NCBI RefSeq assembly: GCF_027596085.1 | Contig: NC_072467.1 | Location: 4,434,361-4,498,360, forward strand | Length of the DNA: 64,000 nt | Origin: Anoplopoma fimbria | Lineage: Eukaryota > Chordata > Actinopteri > Perciformes > Anoplopomatidae | Reading direction: 5' to 3' | The notes under the pieces: model-generated | Databases searched by the model: none | What the model saw: the letters and a program-made list of their open reading frames with translations, nothing else | What the model was told of the DNA's origin: nothing | Program-made: the position numbers and the translations under genes | Shown: positions 1-19,315 of the stretch, piece by piece | Layout: the number at the start of each line of letters is the position of its first letter | Numbering within the stretch: position 1 is the stretch's first letter

Positions 1-272
1 GAAAATACAGACTATACATTGCAGGAATGCAAATCTTTAGTGTTTAACTCCCAATCAAAAAACAGGAAAAACCTAATATAAACATTTATTAAATTCTAAC
101 ATGAACCAGGTCTTTTTATTAGCTGATGCAAAACAGTAAAATGTCAAATGCCAAATGAAGGGAAAGGAAAAGGGACAGGGGGTCATTTCTTTTTAACAGC
201 ATAATATACGAACCCAACTCAAAAGAATGACCCCTATTTAAGTTTGCTAGAGTTGTACGTCTTTGTACCTAC

Positions 273-1328
273 CTCATGCCTTCACCATGCTCCTCACTGT
301 CCAGTAATTCTTGCCAGAAGACTCTGAGGTGGTCAATGTAGAGGGAAGCAGATTCACGATAGTTGAAGTCTGCATGGTGTTTGTACCACTGCAAGATGGG
401 AGGAACAGCTCTGCCATGCTCCATGCCGTTCTCCAGCTCCTCCAGGCTCTGCTTTGACATCATTGCAACTGCAGCGTAGTACAGCAGACGCTCACTGACA
501 GCCTGGGCACACGCCCAGCCCCCATGGCCGTCAAACACTCCAAAGAGCATGCCCTTAGACTGGATAAGAAATAGAAAAATGACCTTAAAAGTAACAAGTA
601 GGGGGATGGATAGGGTTGCAGACAGAGGAGAGAAAACACACACCTGTAAGCAGGTGGCTGCACTGCGACGGTCTTCATTGGGTGTGTTAGCAGCCAGCTG
701 GTTGCTCTCAAACTTTCTGACAGCACTGAGTCCCCTGCCATCAAACTCTGGCACACTCACAATCTGTAAACATACACAGAGAAATAGAGGGTTACTCAAT
801 GGCAAAGGTGTATATATATGTAATACTCATATCTTATTAGTTTGAAAATATAACATTTGAGAGAGTATGATGACCTCAGAAACACGGCTGTGTTTTCATA
901 TCTTGTTTTGGTAGTTTCAGAGACACCATCACATCCATTACCTGCTCATTAGATCGCAGAATGCTGTTGATTTGAACCCTGCTGAGCTGGAAGTCTAGGT
1001 CCTGACGAGTGGAGAGGGGCCGCCTACCATGAGGCCAATTCCCAGTCTCCTCACCAGTGAGACACAACCTGTCCGATCTGCAGGAACCCCAGGATGAGTA
1101 GTTACATTGGTGGGCTGGTCGAGGCTGAGAACACGGGGATGCTACAGAGTGGGTGTACTGAATGGATGGAAAGAGAGTGATGATGAATAAAGCTATATAT
1201 CAAAATGTAATACTCAAGTTACAGTCAATCACAGGGTAACACACCTGGAAAGGGGCAGTGGGGCTGGAGAGTGTCAATGTGTAGCTTGAGGCTCTTTGCA
1301 GGATGCTGGTGCACACACGTCCTGACAT
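273..1328 (-). CDS. pdp2: pyruvate dehydrogenase phosphatase catalytic subunit 2, 5' half (runs off window)
   Basis: This is a mitochondrial PP2C-family Ser/Thr phosphatase that dephosphorylates and reactivates the E1 component of the pyruvate dehydrogenase complex. Coding exons on the minus strand are 1245-1328, 942-1157, 644-763 and 273-559; phases agree, giving about 236 residues before the left edge. The start MSGRVCTSILQ, rich in Arg, Ser and Thr and without acidic residues, looks like a mitochondrial presequence. The PP2C signatures FESNQLAAN, EDRR and FDGHGG (metal ligands, near residue 150) are followed by QAVSERLLYY and a LDHLRVFWQELL-like stretch (here YIDHLRVFWQELL), which fits PDP2 better than PDP1. 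The C-terminal half, with the remaining metal sites, lies outside. A 5' non-coding exon probably ends at 1769 (donor GTAAGT), joined to an acceptor at 1383-1384. The gene is head to head with terb1; both are linked on human 16q22. Confidence 0.93.
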
Positions 1329-1802
1329 CTCTAACAGGCAACGCTGCTGGGTGACGTGTTGTTCAACCTAATCACCCAGAACCTGTGTGGAGAGAGAGAG
1401 AGGACATTGATAAGGTTAAGATACCAGCATGACACTTGACAACCAATGAGCTAACGTAAAAGCGAGCTAGCTAGGTGTTCTGCAAGTTCTGCTACAGTTA
1501 ACACACCGTGTGCAATGACGTAAGAGCAATACGTCACCTCTGGTTAGGACATTTGAGTGGAGTTGTTATGTGTGAGCTAGCTAACGTTTGATACGACATA
1601 CAGCCTTAAAGCGTAACGTTAGCTTGCTGGCTAGCTTCACCAACGTTTACCATATAAAGTGACGAAACGTAAGCTTGATCCAAACAGACACACTGACTGG
1701 TTTATATGATAAGCACTCCAATAAACACGATGACGCCAACTTAATTGATAAAATACGTACAAACTTACAAATGAATCGCTGTCGAGCGTCAGAACTCCGT
1801 AC

Positions 1803-1835
1803 GTGACGTCGATACGTCACAACGTCTGACGTCGG
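1803..1835. promoter_or_regulatory. cluster of three CRE-like sites at the pdp2 promoter
   Basis: Within about 30 bases the sequence reads GTGACGTCGA, then ATACGTCAC, then CTGACGTCGG. All keep the TGACG core of the cAMP/ATF response element, and one lies in the opposite orientation. They sit just upstream of the putative pdp2 5' non-coding exon. Binding by CREB/ATF factors is inferred from the motif only. Confidence 0.5.
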
Positions 1836-2316
1836 CATCGCACGCACTGTTGTAGTCCTTGCTGGTCGCGTTTGGGAGAAAAAAAAGAAAAGGCATCGGG
1901 AAAAGATTAAGATAAAATAAGATAATCCTTTATTAGTAATTCCATAGATATTGCAAAAAACATATAGAAAAAACAAACAAGTATTTTAAATAAGTAAGTA
2001 AGTCAGAAAAGAAAAATACACAATAACTAAAAAATCTTATAAATCCAGACATAATAATTATAGTTATAGTATTGCACATTGTAGGATGTAGGAGCAATCT
2101 AAATAGACGATCTTTGTTCGGCTGATGGCTGATGCAAGTCACATTATTATCATCTTAAAATTAAAAAATAATAATTTAAAAGTATTCAAGCAATAGTTAT
2201 TTTATTTATTTTATAGTTTGGGGATTCTTAGTGAATATTTCTCAATGACAAGTGTTTGATTGTCTGATATCTTGTTACTGTTACCTAGCTACAAGAGCTT
2301 GGCAACTAGAATGTCT

Positions 2317-2330
2317 GTTGCTATGGTAAC
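2317..2330. promoter_or_regulatory. RFX X-box
   Basis: The 14-mer GTTGCTATGGTAAC matches the palindromic X-box GTTGCYATGGYAAC recognised by RFX factors at every position. It lies 212 bases upstream of the terb1 start codon. RFX2 drives many vertebrate testis and ciliary genes, so control of terb1 in meiotic cells is plausible. Confidence 0.6.
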
Positions 2331-2514
2331 GGGATGACCAGAAGTTACGCTAACACCTGCAATAAGGCTAACGTCGTTAAGACGTTGTTACCTTCATTCC
2401 CCCCCTAACCTTTGTTGAGTGAAAACAGACAATTAGCTAACTCTTACTTAGTTTTGGACCCGAAGCAAAAGTTTGGACATATAAGCTTAATGAAAAAATT
2501 GACACAAAATGTGG

Positions 2515-2522
2515 TGACGTCA
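2515..2522. promoter_or_regulatory. canonical full CRE upstream of terb1
   Basis: A perfect TGACGTCA palindrome lies 20 bases before the terb1 ATG. A second perfect copy is in terb1 intron 1 at 3064-3071, just upstream of exon 2. CREM/CREB control of meiotic genes through such sites is well established; use here is inferred. Confidence 0.55.
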
Positions 2523-2541
2523 GCACTTTTGTGAACTGTTC

Positions 2542-11658
<9,117 letters not shown>

Positions 11659-14301
11659 GTAAGACATTCGATATTTACCATCCTAAATGTGAAATTGAAT
11701 CAAGTTTAACTGCCTGATTGTTCTGAAAGTCTAGGAGTCTGCATAATCCTGGTTCTGATATCCTGGGCGAGCCAATTAATAAATGCCCCCTGTTAATAAT
11801 AGATTTGACTCTTTACACACTGTATTTATTGGAAAAAAAACAAATAAGTACTTATCTGATATATTAATATAGTGTACTCTCAGTATTTAAAAAAAAGAAA
11901 AAATGTCGTACTTTGTACATGGTGTCCGTACTTTGCACTGTTTTTAAAATAGTTTGTGCAACCTTTTCAGTGCTTTGACACATACTGTTAATTGTTTCTT
12001 TTTGTTGTATGTTAAAACATTAAAACAGGTGTTTGAGATTATTAAACATCTCTGTCAGAATGTTCTCTGTCAAATAGTATTTGTATTTGATTTTGTTATG
12101 ATGAATTGTAATAGATTTTGAATAAATTTGATGAATAACCTTTAAGGAAAGGCCATTTTAACATTCTTGTTTTGTTGTAGCATCACCTTCAGATGAATCA
12201 GCACTACTGTGTTGCCACATGTAAGCCTGCCAGATCTGGTTGCAACAACGCAACAAGTTGATGAGTTGTGACATGAAAAGACCAAGCCCTAAACACTGCA
12301 AAATTTATACCAAAACTGTCAGTTTGGATTCTTTTAATTCATAACAAAAAATACTTAATGAAAACAAAAGAATAATGCAAAGAAGAAACAACAGTTCCTG
12401 TACTTCTACTTACACCCTTAAAAACCAGACATGTGTGTTACTTCCTTGACATAGGGTGTCACTGAAGCAAAGACCAAGTTCTGTTTGTTTACTTTGTTTT
12501 ATGCCTTTGCCATTGAGTCCAGGAGTGGGGAGACTCAAGTCCACCACTCTTGTTTATTGCGCTGAAAGCCTCTGGTATGACAGGAATCACAAATAGTGGA
12601 AATCAGGCTGTTTATCTATTCTCAGTGTGCAGCAAGAACCAGGTCAGTCTACAAACTGTATCCTCTCCTAAAGGCTAGCCTGACTGAGATCACTGTCTTA
12701 AGAGTGCCTCTCCCTCTCTACAGGGACTCATCAGTGTTGCCAAAACCATGGGACTTACCCGCTTGCCATGCCCTGAGGCGTAGGCTGTTAAAGCTAGGTG
12801 TGGTTGGAGCAAAACAAATCCTTTATTTGGAGAGGGACTTAATACATATGGATTATGAAACAGGATAACGCCTTGATGCATAGGGATTTTCTGAGATAGA
12901 TGAATTATTGTAATTTAAAAGTTAAATGGAGCAGCTCCATGTTGTCATTTCTTCATTAGGTCAAATTGGCAAATAAATTAGTGAAGTCTAATTTTTAGGC
13001 ATTATGAAGTGGCCTTTCATACCAATGCGCTGACCACTCGGTCAAGACGTTCAGATAGCAATGCAGTGAGGGCAGGGGGAGTGCGGTGGGAGAGGCATGT
13101 GAGGAGCAGAGTTCTCATGGGCCGAAACAGTCACACTGAAGACTTTGACCCCGGCCACCCGAAAAACCTCCTTCCTCTGGAAAGAATGTGGCTTCATCCC
13201 CCAAAACCCTCCCCTCTTCCCTCTCGTCCGCTCTCCCACGAGACAGTGAGGAGGCACCGTCTCTTTAACATGTTATGATCCGTGCTAGCTGGAATTTGAT
13301 TTCCATATGTGCCCAATACATGTACTGGTGTGTTACAAAACATTCTCTGTAATAGAGAAAGCTCCGATTGTTCCAACGTGTGCATTTAGCAGATCCATCC
13401 ACTCTTTCTGCCAGCAAAGTCATGATCGGCATTCAAAATGATGTGACGGGCCTACAGCTAATGACATTGTGTTGCCCCGCAGCCTATAAATTATAGGAAA
13501 AGAGCGCCTTTATCTCCATCTACTAGTTCTCCGAATTCCCTTTCCCATAATCTTCAACCCAAGATACAAAATAAAAATAAAATCAGTGATGTCCATAACA
13601 AATGTAGTATAATATTTTTATTTTCACAAGCAAGCCACAACATGGGTTAAAAAAAATAAATCCCATTGTTGAATTAGAAAACAAGAAAGATACAGAATCT
13701 TACAAAGTCTAAACATGATAATGTTAAGGCAGAAATGCTTATTAGACACTTGTATCCTGATAACATAGTGTTTCCATCTTTGGTTGCATTGCTACTGTCC
13801 CTTGCCTATCGTTTTGCTTTCACCGATGGAGTGCTGCAGACTCACATACCCGGTATCCACCTCAAAAAGCTTTTGCTTTTCCCTCTGTACTCGGTCAACA
13901 TCAAAATTCTTCCCTATAACCATTTTCTGTAAGGCATTATTATAAAGCAATGGCTTCTTTTTCTCCTAAAGAAATTCATTTCAATTCTTGCTTGTTGAAA
14001 TTGCATAGAGGAAGAGCTCTCTTGTCCAGCAATACACTTAAGTACACTCATAACCCCTGTCCTGTTCAAGCCCCACCAATACACCTTTTTTTTTTTTTTT
14101 TTTTTTTTTTCCTTTTGGCACATTTTTGTTCATTTAGACAGAGAAATAGCCATTTGCCTTTATTATGCCACTTCTGTGACCACTTAAGAGAGAGAAAAAC
14201 ATTGCATCTGTGATTCTTCCAGAATTCATGTAAGGGGTTAAAGAGGGATTCACAGAAAAAAATATCCATTCACTTTTTGTACGAATCATCTTCCAATGTG
14301 T
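11659..14301. other. terb1 3' UTR and convergent intergenic space
   Basis: The terb1 3' UTR probably ends soon after the AATAAA at 12121. A minus-strand AATAAA (TTTATT at 13617-13622) marks the probable 3' end of the gene at 14302-15255, leaving it a 3' UTR of about 680 bases that includes a T run at 14086-14110. Between the two ends (12150-13600) I see no supported gene. GC is higher at 13030-13270, but its short open frames on both strands lack splice or family support. Confidence 0.6.
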
Positions 14302-15255
14302 TCACATCAGCTCACTGGCAGTGCTCATGTCAGGGATCTTGACATCGGTGGGAATGAGGTCAGAGACTAGGTCATTTCCTTTCAGCTCCAAGTTCTTCAG
14401 CAGTCCACAAACACTTTCCTCGCTGAAATCACTCACAAGCTGCTCCAAATTCTCTGCAGCCTCCACCTCCATCAGGTTTTCCACAGACTCTGACGTCTCC
14501 TCGCTCTCTTCAGGCTCAAGTGAGGGAATCACAGAAATCTCAGCACTGTCTTGGCATTCCTGGGTCAGCTCTTCTCCATTGACTGGGGCAGAGAGTGGAG
14601 CAGCGAAGGGAGGAATGTCAATAGTTTGGGGAGTTTCGTCAAGGACGCCTAGGTCGAGCAAAGGTGTTGAAGAAATCGCTGGCTCAGGGAGAGACTCTTG
14701 GCTAAGCAGGTCTGTCTTCTGCTCCATAGCCTCAGTTGGTTCTGGTACGGACTCTGAAATGGGTTCAGGGAATGCCTCAACTTCTGCCTCTGGTTCGGGA
14801 ACAAGCTCGGGTTCAGGCTCTGGAGCTGGCTCTGGAGCTGGCTCTGGATTAAGCTGAGCTTCAGCAACAGGTTCTGGCTCAGCAACAGGTTCTGGCTCAG
14901 CAACAGGTTCTGGCTCAGCAACAGGTTCTGATTCTGGAGGTTCGCAGACGGAGACCAGAGGCTCGGTTTGGACCGGAGCTGGGGTTTCCTTTGCCACAGG
15001 CTCTGGGTCAGCATCAGTCAGTGGCTCCAAGAGAACAGGAATCTGCATTTCAGTCATAGACTGCGCTGGTTCAGCGGCATAACACGTCACCACTTCACCT
15101 ACAAACTCCGGTACGACGGCCTGCTGAGTCGGTGTCGTCCCAGAATCCTCTGCTGGTTTCTCAGCTGCTGGCTCTGCTGCAGCCTGCTGTTCAGTGGCAG
15201 CAGTTTCAGCACTGTTGGCTGGGGCTTCTCGCCCTCTGCTGAACCGGTTTCCCAT
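14302..15255 (-). CDS. myristoylation-type acidic Pro/Glu/Ala-rich protein, unrecognised
   Basis: A single coding exon encodes 317 residues. The start MGNRFSRG fits the N-myristoylation pattern (Gly2, Ser6, then basic residues), predicting membrane anchoring. The rest looks intrinsically disordered: Ala/Glu-rich, then four tandem EPVAEP-type hexapeptides near residues 108-130, then more Pro-Glu runs and an acidic tail ([20 protein letters not shown]) with a short, possibly helical, hydrophobic end. The layout recalls MARCKS/BASP1-type proteins, but I see no homology and automatic pipelines may name it by low-complexity similarity. An acceptor (CTGTACAG) lies just before the ATG. A 5' non-coding exon probably starts near 16255, ends at 16138 (AAG|GTCAGT), and is preceded by CATATAAG at 16282-16289. 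The 3' UTR polyadenylation signal is at 13617-13622. Confidence 0.8.
   Translation of the reverse strand: MGNRFSRGREAPANSAETAATEQQAAAEPAAEKPAEDSGTTPTQQAVVPEFVGEVVTCYAAEPAQSMTEMQIPVLLEPLTDADPEPVAKETPAPVQTEPLVSVCEPPESEPVAEPEPVAEPEPVAEPEPVAEAQLNPEPAPEPAPEPEPELVPEPEAEVEAFPEPISESVPEPTEAMEQKTDLLSQESLPEPAISSTPLLDLGVLDETPQTIDIPPFAAPLSAPVNGEELTQECQDSAEISVIPSLEPEESEETSESVENLMEVEAAENLEQLVSDFSEESVCGLLKNLELKGNDLVSDLIPTDVKIPDMSTASELM
14867..14930 (-). repeat. 18-bp tandem repeat inside a coding exon
   Basis: On the plus strand the unit CAACAGGTTCTGGCTCAG is repeated about 3.5 to 4 times, nearly without change. It encodes the hexapeptide EPVAEP in the unrecognised acidic protein. Near identity at the DNA level implies recent expansion. 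Confidence 0.9.
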
Positions 15256-16281
15256 GATGAACCTGTACAGACAAAAAAAAAATTAAAACAACATTACATG
15301 ACATGTCAAATTCTATTCTGTAAGTGGTTACATAAAGTTTTAGCTTAATATTAACAGAACATTTCTGTTGCTCACATTGTATTATAAAGTGGAGCTTTTC
15401 TTACAATTTCATGAATATGCAATTGATCAGGGGAACAAAAACAACTAAAATCAAAAAGAGAAACTCTTACAGTTGTCAGGATTAACTAAACTAGTTGAGA
15501 AAAAATAAAGAATCCCAGTGTGTGTTATGGTACATTGTGTCCTCTTGTACCGTCTCAGGGCTGCATGTACAGCGTGTACTATACAGTGTGGGGATCTGAG
15601 CTGTGGACGGGATGTGTCTGGTGTGCCCACACAGGACTTTAAACATTAGTTTGACTTTATTATTTATTTCTTGCATGCCACCCCTCAGCTCTTATACACA
15701 CAAACTAAATACGCACGATTAAACACGCACTGAAAACCTTTGCCAATTACTAACACTTACCAACCCCGACGTTAGGAAAACTATAGTTCAGAATTTCCAT
15801 TTGTTTGCATTTTCTTTTAATAATTCTCTGAAACAACCACACCTTGATCCAGTTGTGCTTCCCCTCAGAACCACATGGATCCCCATTACCACATGCCGTG
15901 CACAGTCTTTCATGTTTAACAAAAGCCCTCATGACATGACAAACATCCTGCTCATACTTATGATCAACACAAACAACACTCATGTGCTAATTGACATTAA
16001 TTGGTGGGTCAAAGTCAAACGAACAAAGAAACCCTTGCAGGCGACCCCGCCTCCCTCGTGTTGAACTTAAAACATATCCAAAATGAACAGAAGTACAAAC
16101 AGCTCCGGTAATAAGCACAAGTTATTAAAAAACTGACCTTACGGGACGTTGTGCGTTGCAGGAGAAGTAGATGAAGTCGCAGATGATCTCGCACTTCCAA
16201 CTTGGAGAAGAGCGCACGTAACACTGTCTCCAGACTGGAAACACTCCTGGAAACGGTGCCGCCCACCGTGCGCGTCCACGG

Positions 16282-16289
16282 CTTATATG
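16282..16289 (-). promoter_or_regulatory. TATA-like box for the 14302-15255 gene
   Basis: On the minus strand the sequence is GCATATAAGC, about 30 bases upstream of a GC-rich segment that ends in a good splice donor at 16137-16138. It fits a core promoter for the myristoylation-type protein gene. Confidence 0.45.
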
Positions 16290-16888
16290 CGCGTTCCCCA
16301 GCCCACTGCTCTCCAGCAGCCAGAATAACTTCAATAAACGTAAGTAGCCGAAACAGCACTTGATTAACCTTCTACTTTGTTTTTACTCAATCAACCTTAA
16401 TACCCACGGAGCCGTATTTATTCTGGGTAAACCAGCCGCACCTGTGTGATGTTTCAACATGATCACCACTGTGTTTCAAAATGATCACCTCTAAATTATG
16501 TTTCAATATGAATACGCAGGAGCTTTTTTAAATAGATACTTGTATTTGAATGCAAGTTGGTGATTTCAGTGTTGACACCAGTCCATTTCATGTAAATGCG
16601 ATCACAATGAGGAAGCTGATCAGCTGACCCACTGCTGGTTGAGTTTTATTACATCCTTTACACATTATTCTTTTTTTTGCAAAAACCAAAGTGTGTAATG
16701 CTGAGTCATTTACAACCTTCTTTAAGATTTTTTTTAAGAACGCTCAGACGATATTAGATTAAGTTTGTTGAATTGACATATTTTTCTTGAATCTACAAGC
16801 AGCACTCTCATGAATGTTTTTCTCCAATGATTCATTGTTTGTATTGATTTCTGTCAACATGAATATTAAATCTTCAGGTCAGGGGACG

Positions 16889-17434
16889 ATGGCTTCAGTT
16901 CTGACTCTTCTGTCTGTGAGAAGACCTTCCTCTATTTGGATTTCTGTGTTTCTCCTGCTCATCTTCCTTCAGATGTTGATCTCTCTGGTGCTCTTTGCTG
17001 GTGTGTTCATCGTCGCCAATGAAGCCCTCATAAGTCCCTTTCACTTTTGTCCAACACCTCAATACGTTGAACTGTCTTACAACGGGGGCTACAGGAGTCC
17101 TGTCAGCGAGATAAAGATTAACATCCTTGGATCAGTGGTTACCCTGGCTTTGTACATTCCTGTTGTGCTTGTGGCCTTTGCCCTTCTGGCCATGTTGTTG
17201 GCAGCTTACGCCAAAGACAGAGCAGCACTCTGGTTTAGCATGGCCTGCCAGGCTGCATCAAGCCTACTCATCCTGACTGGTATTGTAGGTTTTTTGGTTC
17301 TCAACCAGTCATGTGTGAACTGGGAACACATGACCATCTCGTTCTATTTATGTGTGTTTGTGCAAATAAAGCTGGTTATCATAACTGTGCTGACCTATAT
17401 GTCAGCAAAGAGTCTACCGTCTGGGTGGGAGTAG
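16889..17434 (+). CDS. tmem140: four-pass membrane protein, probable transmembrane protein 140
   Basis: A single coding exon gives 181 residues from the ATG at 16889, chosen because an acceptor-like CTTCAG precedes it at 16877 and the context GGACGATGG is favourable; an in-frame extension to 16814 is less likely. Four hydrophobic segments lie near residues 12-37, 70-98, 102-127 and 136-158. The first outer loop has FHFCPTPQY, and a later loop has the glycosylation motif NQS beside a Cys. Length and topology match vertebrate TMEM140 (about 185 residues, function poorly known). The adjacent cyren gene is also TMEM140's neighbour on human 7q33. Sequence similarity alone is weak, so the name rests partly on synteny. 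Polyadenylation candidates are ATTAAA near 17532 and AATAAA near 17733. Confidence 0.6.
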   Translation: MASVLTLLSVRRPSSIWISVFLLLIFLQMLISLVLFAGVFIVANEALISPFHFCPTPQYVELSYNGGYRSPVSEIKINILGSVVTLALYIPVVLVAFALLAMLLAAYAKDRAALWFSMACQAASSLLILTGIVGFLVLNQSCVNWEHMTISFYLCVFVQIKLVIITVLTYMSAKSLPSGWE

Positions 17435-19315
17435 ATAAGTCCAAATGAGAAGTCTGCCTTGATAAACTTAAATCATAAAGCCAGAGTGCTTGTGTAAGAT
17501 ATCAAGACAGTGTTGCTGTTTTAAAATAAGAATTAAACTATTTTGTTACATATTCTTTGTTGTGTTTTCACTGAACTCCTTATGACATACTGTATGCTGC
17601 TGAAAACCAAGAGTCTTATGACAGATTTTATGACAAACCTGTTCCTTCTTTTGTTAAAAGCATACTGCATTGCTTTTGTGTAATGTTTTAAATCAAGACA
17701 AACTGGTTTGTGAAAGTGATGGCTAAGTGCTTAAATAAATATCTCATAAAGATATTCACAGCTGGTACAACAAAATAATAAAAACATACAATACAATCAA
17801 TCTTTATTGTTGACCTAGGTGAAAGTTGGTCTTGGGCTCAAAAAACACAAGACAATTCAACAACATAAAAAGCAGACTTCACATTAAAACAGCTCAATTT
17901 CTGTGTGTTAGATGTACTCTGTCACATGAGTGACATGCGTTAAGAATACTGATGGCATTTAGGATTAATGACTTATTTAACACATGTTTAGTTGCCTCCT
18001 TGAGCTCAAGAATGCAAACTAGCTGAAAAGTGAACAGGAGCTATCTACCAGAATACTACTTGCTTTCTTCTTTGTCCTTTCTGTTAAAAGTTGGGTCAGG
18101 GGCTTTTGGGGTTTGCCAAATATTCAGCTTGCCATTGACACAATTAGAGAGTTCATTCTTAGATCTACAATTTAGGAGACTGTAGGCAAGAGGGTGAAAA
18201 GTTTAAACAATCTGAATAATAGTTGTGTTCACTGTTTCTTAAATCTGCGGACAAACACTGAGGCCACTAAGTTCCTTTAGAAGATGAAGTCGCTGTGAGC
18301 ATCTCTTGAAAATAAACACTGAATTATCAGAGAAGCTCACCTGGGAAACAAGAACAGTAGCAAGGTATTTTAAGTTTTCCAGTTTTCAACATTTATGCAT
18401 AGGGGCTTAAGAGAATGGCACTTAAGGGGCAGTGCAGCCACTACTACATAATCATTTATTAAAGTGGAAAAAACTACAATATCTAGTAAACCTAAATTCC
18501 CATTGAAATGTAAGTATATACTCTATAATCTTCAAGTTCAATACCATTGTTACATTTCAATCTGCGGTTTCATCTCTGACAACAGAACCTTTTTATGTGT
18601 CCTCATATAAAAAGGCCTCAGCTACAACTACAATATAGTGCTCAGTGGTTTGCTCATGGAAAAGTCAACAAGCACAGACCTTTTGATTGAAAAATGTATT
18701 TTCACCTACTTAAACTCTATGGTGATGCGTCACATTACCAGTGGCTTTCAGTTTCACATTCAATATTAGTATGTGGTGAGGATCGGCTTGATAACTTATC
18801 TCAACATAAAACATGTTATGGCTTTCTGGTTAACGCTTGCAGTAAAATGTTTTGACTCACTAAATATCAAGTTATCTGTGTTCAGGGAATTTCCATTAAT
18901 TCACGTCAGTTCAGTGATTCCAGGGACAGTTAAATCAGACAATACAGTGGGGTGTATAATATGTAGCGGCTCCATTAACACTGAACCTCAGACTTAGTGA
19001 AAATTGGGTTTTAGATGCGGTAATTCAAAAGTACACGACATTTACACCTCATTTTGATGCAAAAACTTATAAAATATATAAAATTATCGTTGTCAGTCTA
19101 TGGATATTTGTAAAATTTAACATCTCAGTGACATAAATTGAAGGATCAGTTTCCCCCGAAATTCGTAGCTCCATAGTGGAGCTGCGTACATGTAGAATTA
19201 ATGTCTGGTGAATTTGTAACGAGGATGGCATTGTCCTCGAAGACAATATTTTCCATTTATTGCAAACATTTTAGGCTTAATGTGCACAATTCCGGTATTC
19301 TGATTAAGTTCATTA
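17435..19315. other. convergent 3' space between tmem140 and cyren
   Basis: This holds the tmem140 3' UTR on the left and the short cyren 3' UTR on the right (minus-strand AATAAA at 19256-19261, 55 bases after the stop). I see no further gene or recognisable repeat. Confidence 0.6.

Larger units (their letters stand above)
1770..2541. promoter_or_regulatory. divergent pdp2/terb1 intergenic region
   Basis: This space separates two genes transcribed away from each other. It holds several CRE-type sites at both ends, an RFX X-box at 2317-2330 and, at about 1905-1990, a fragment resembling the 3' tail of a dispersed retroposon (a run of AAGATAA-like units followed by CCTTTATTAG). No open frame here looks coding. 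It probably contains two separate promoters: pdp2's near 1800-1860 and terb1's just before 2542. Confidence 0.6.

Noticed and set aside
13015..13050. tRNA-like words on the minus strand (GACCGAGTGGTCAGCGCATT)
   Set aside because: It resembles a D-arm, but no anticodon arm, B-box or acceptor stem follows; neither a tRNA gene nor a clear SINE can be supported.
14321..14857. 178-codon plus-strand Ser/Gly-rich frame
   Set aside because: It is the antisense shadow of the Pro/Glu-rich minus-strand gene, whose composition leaves stop codons rare on the other strand.
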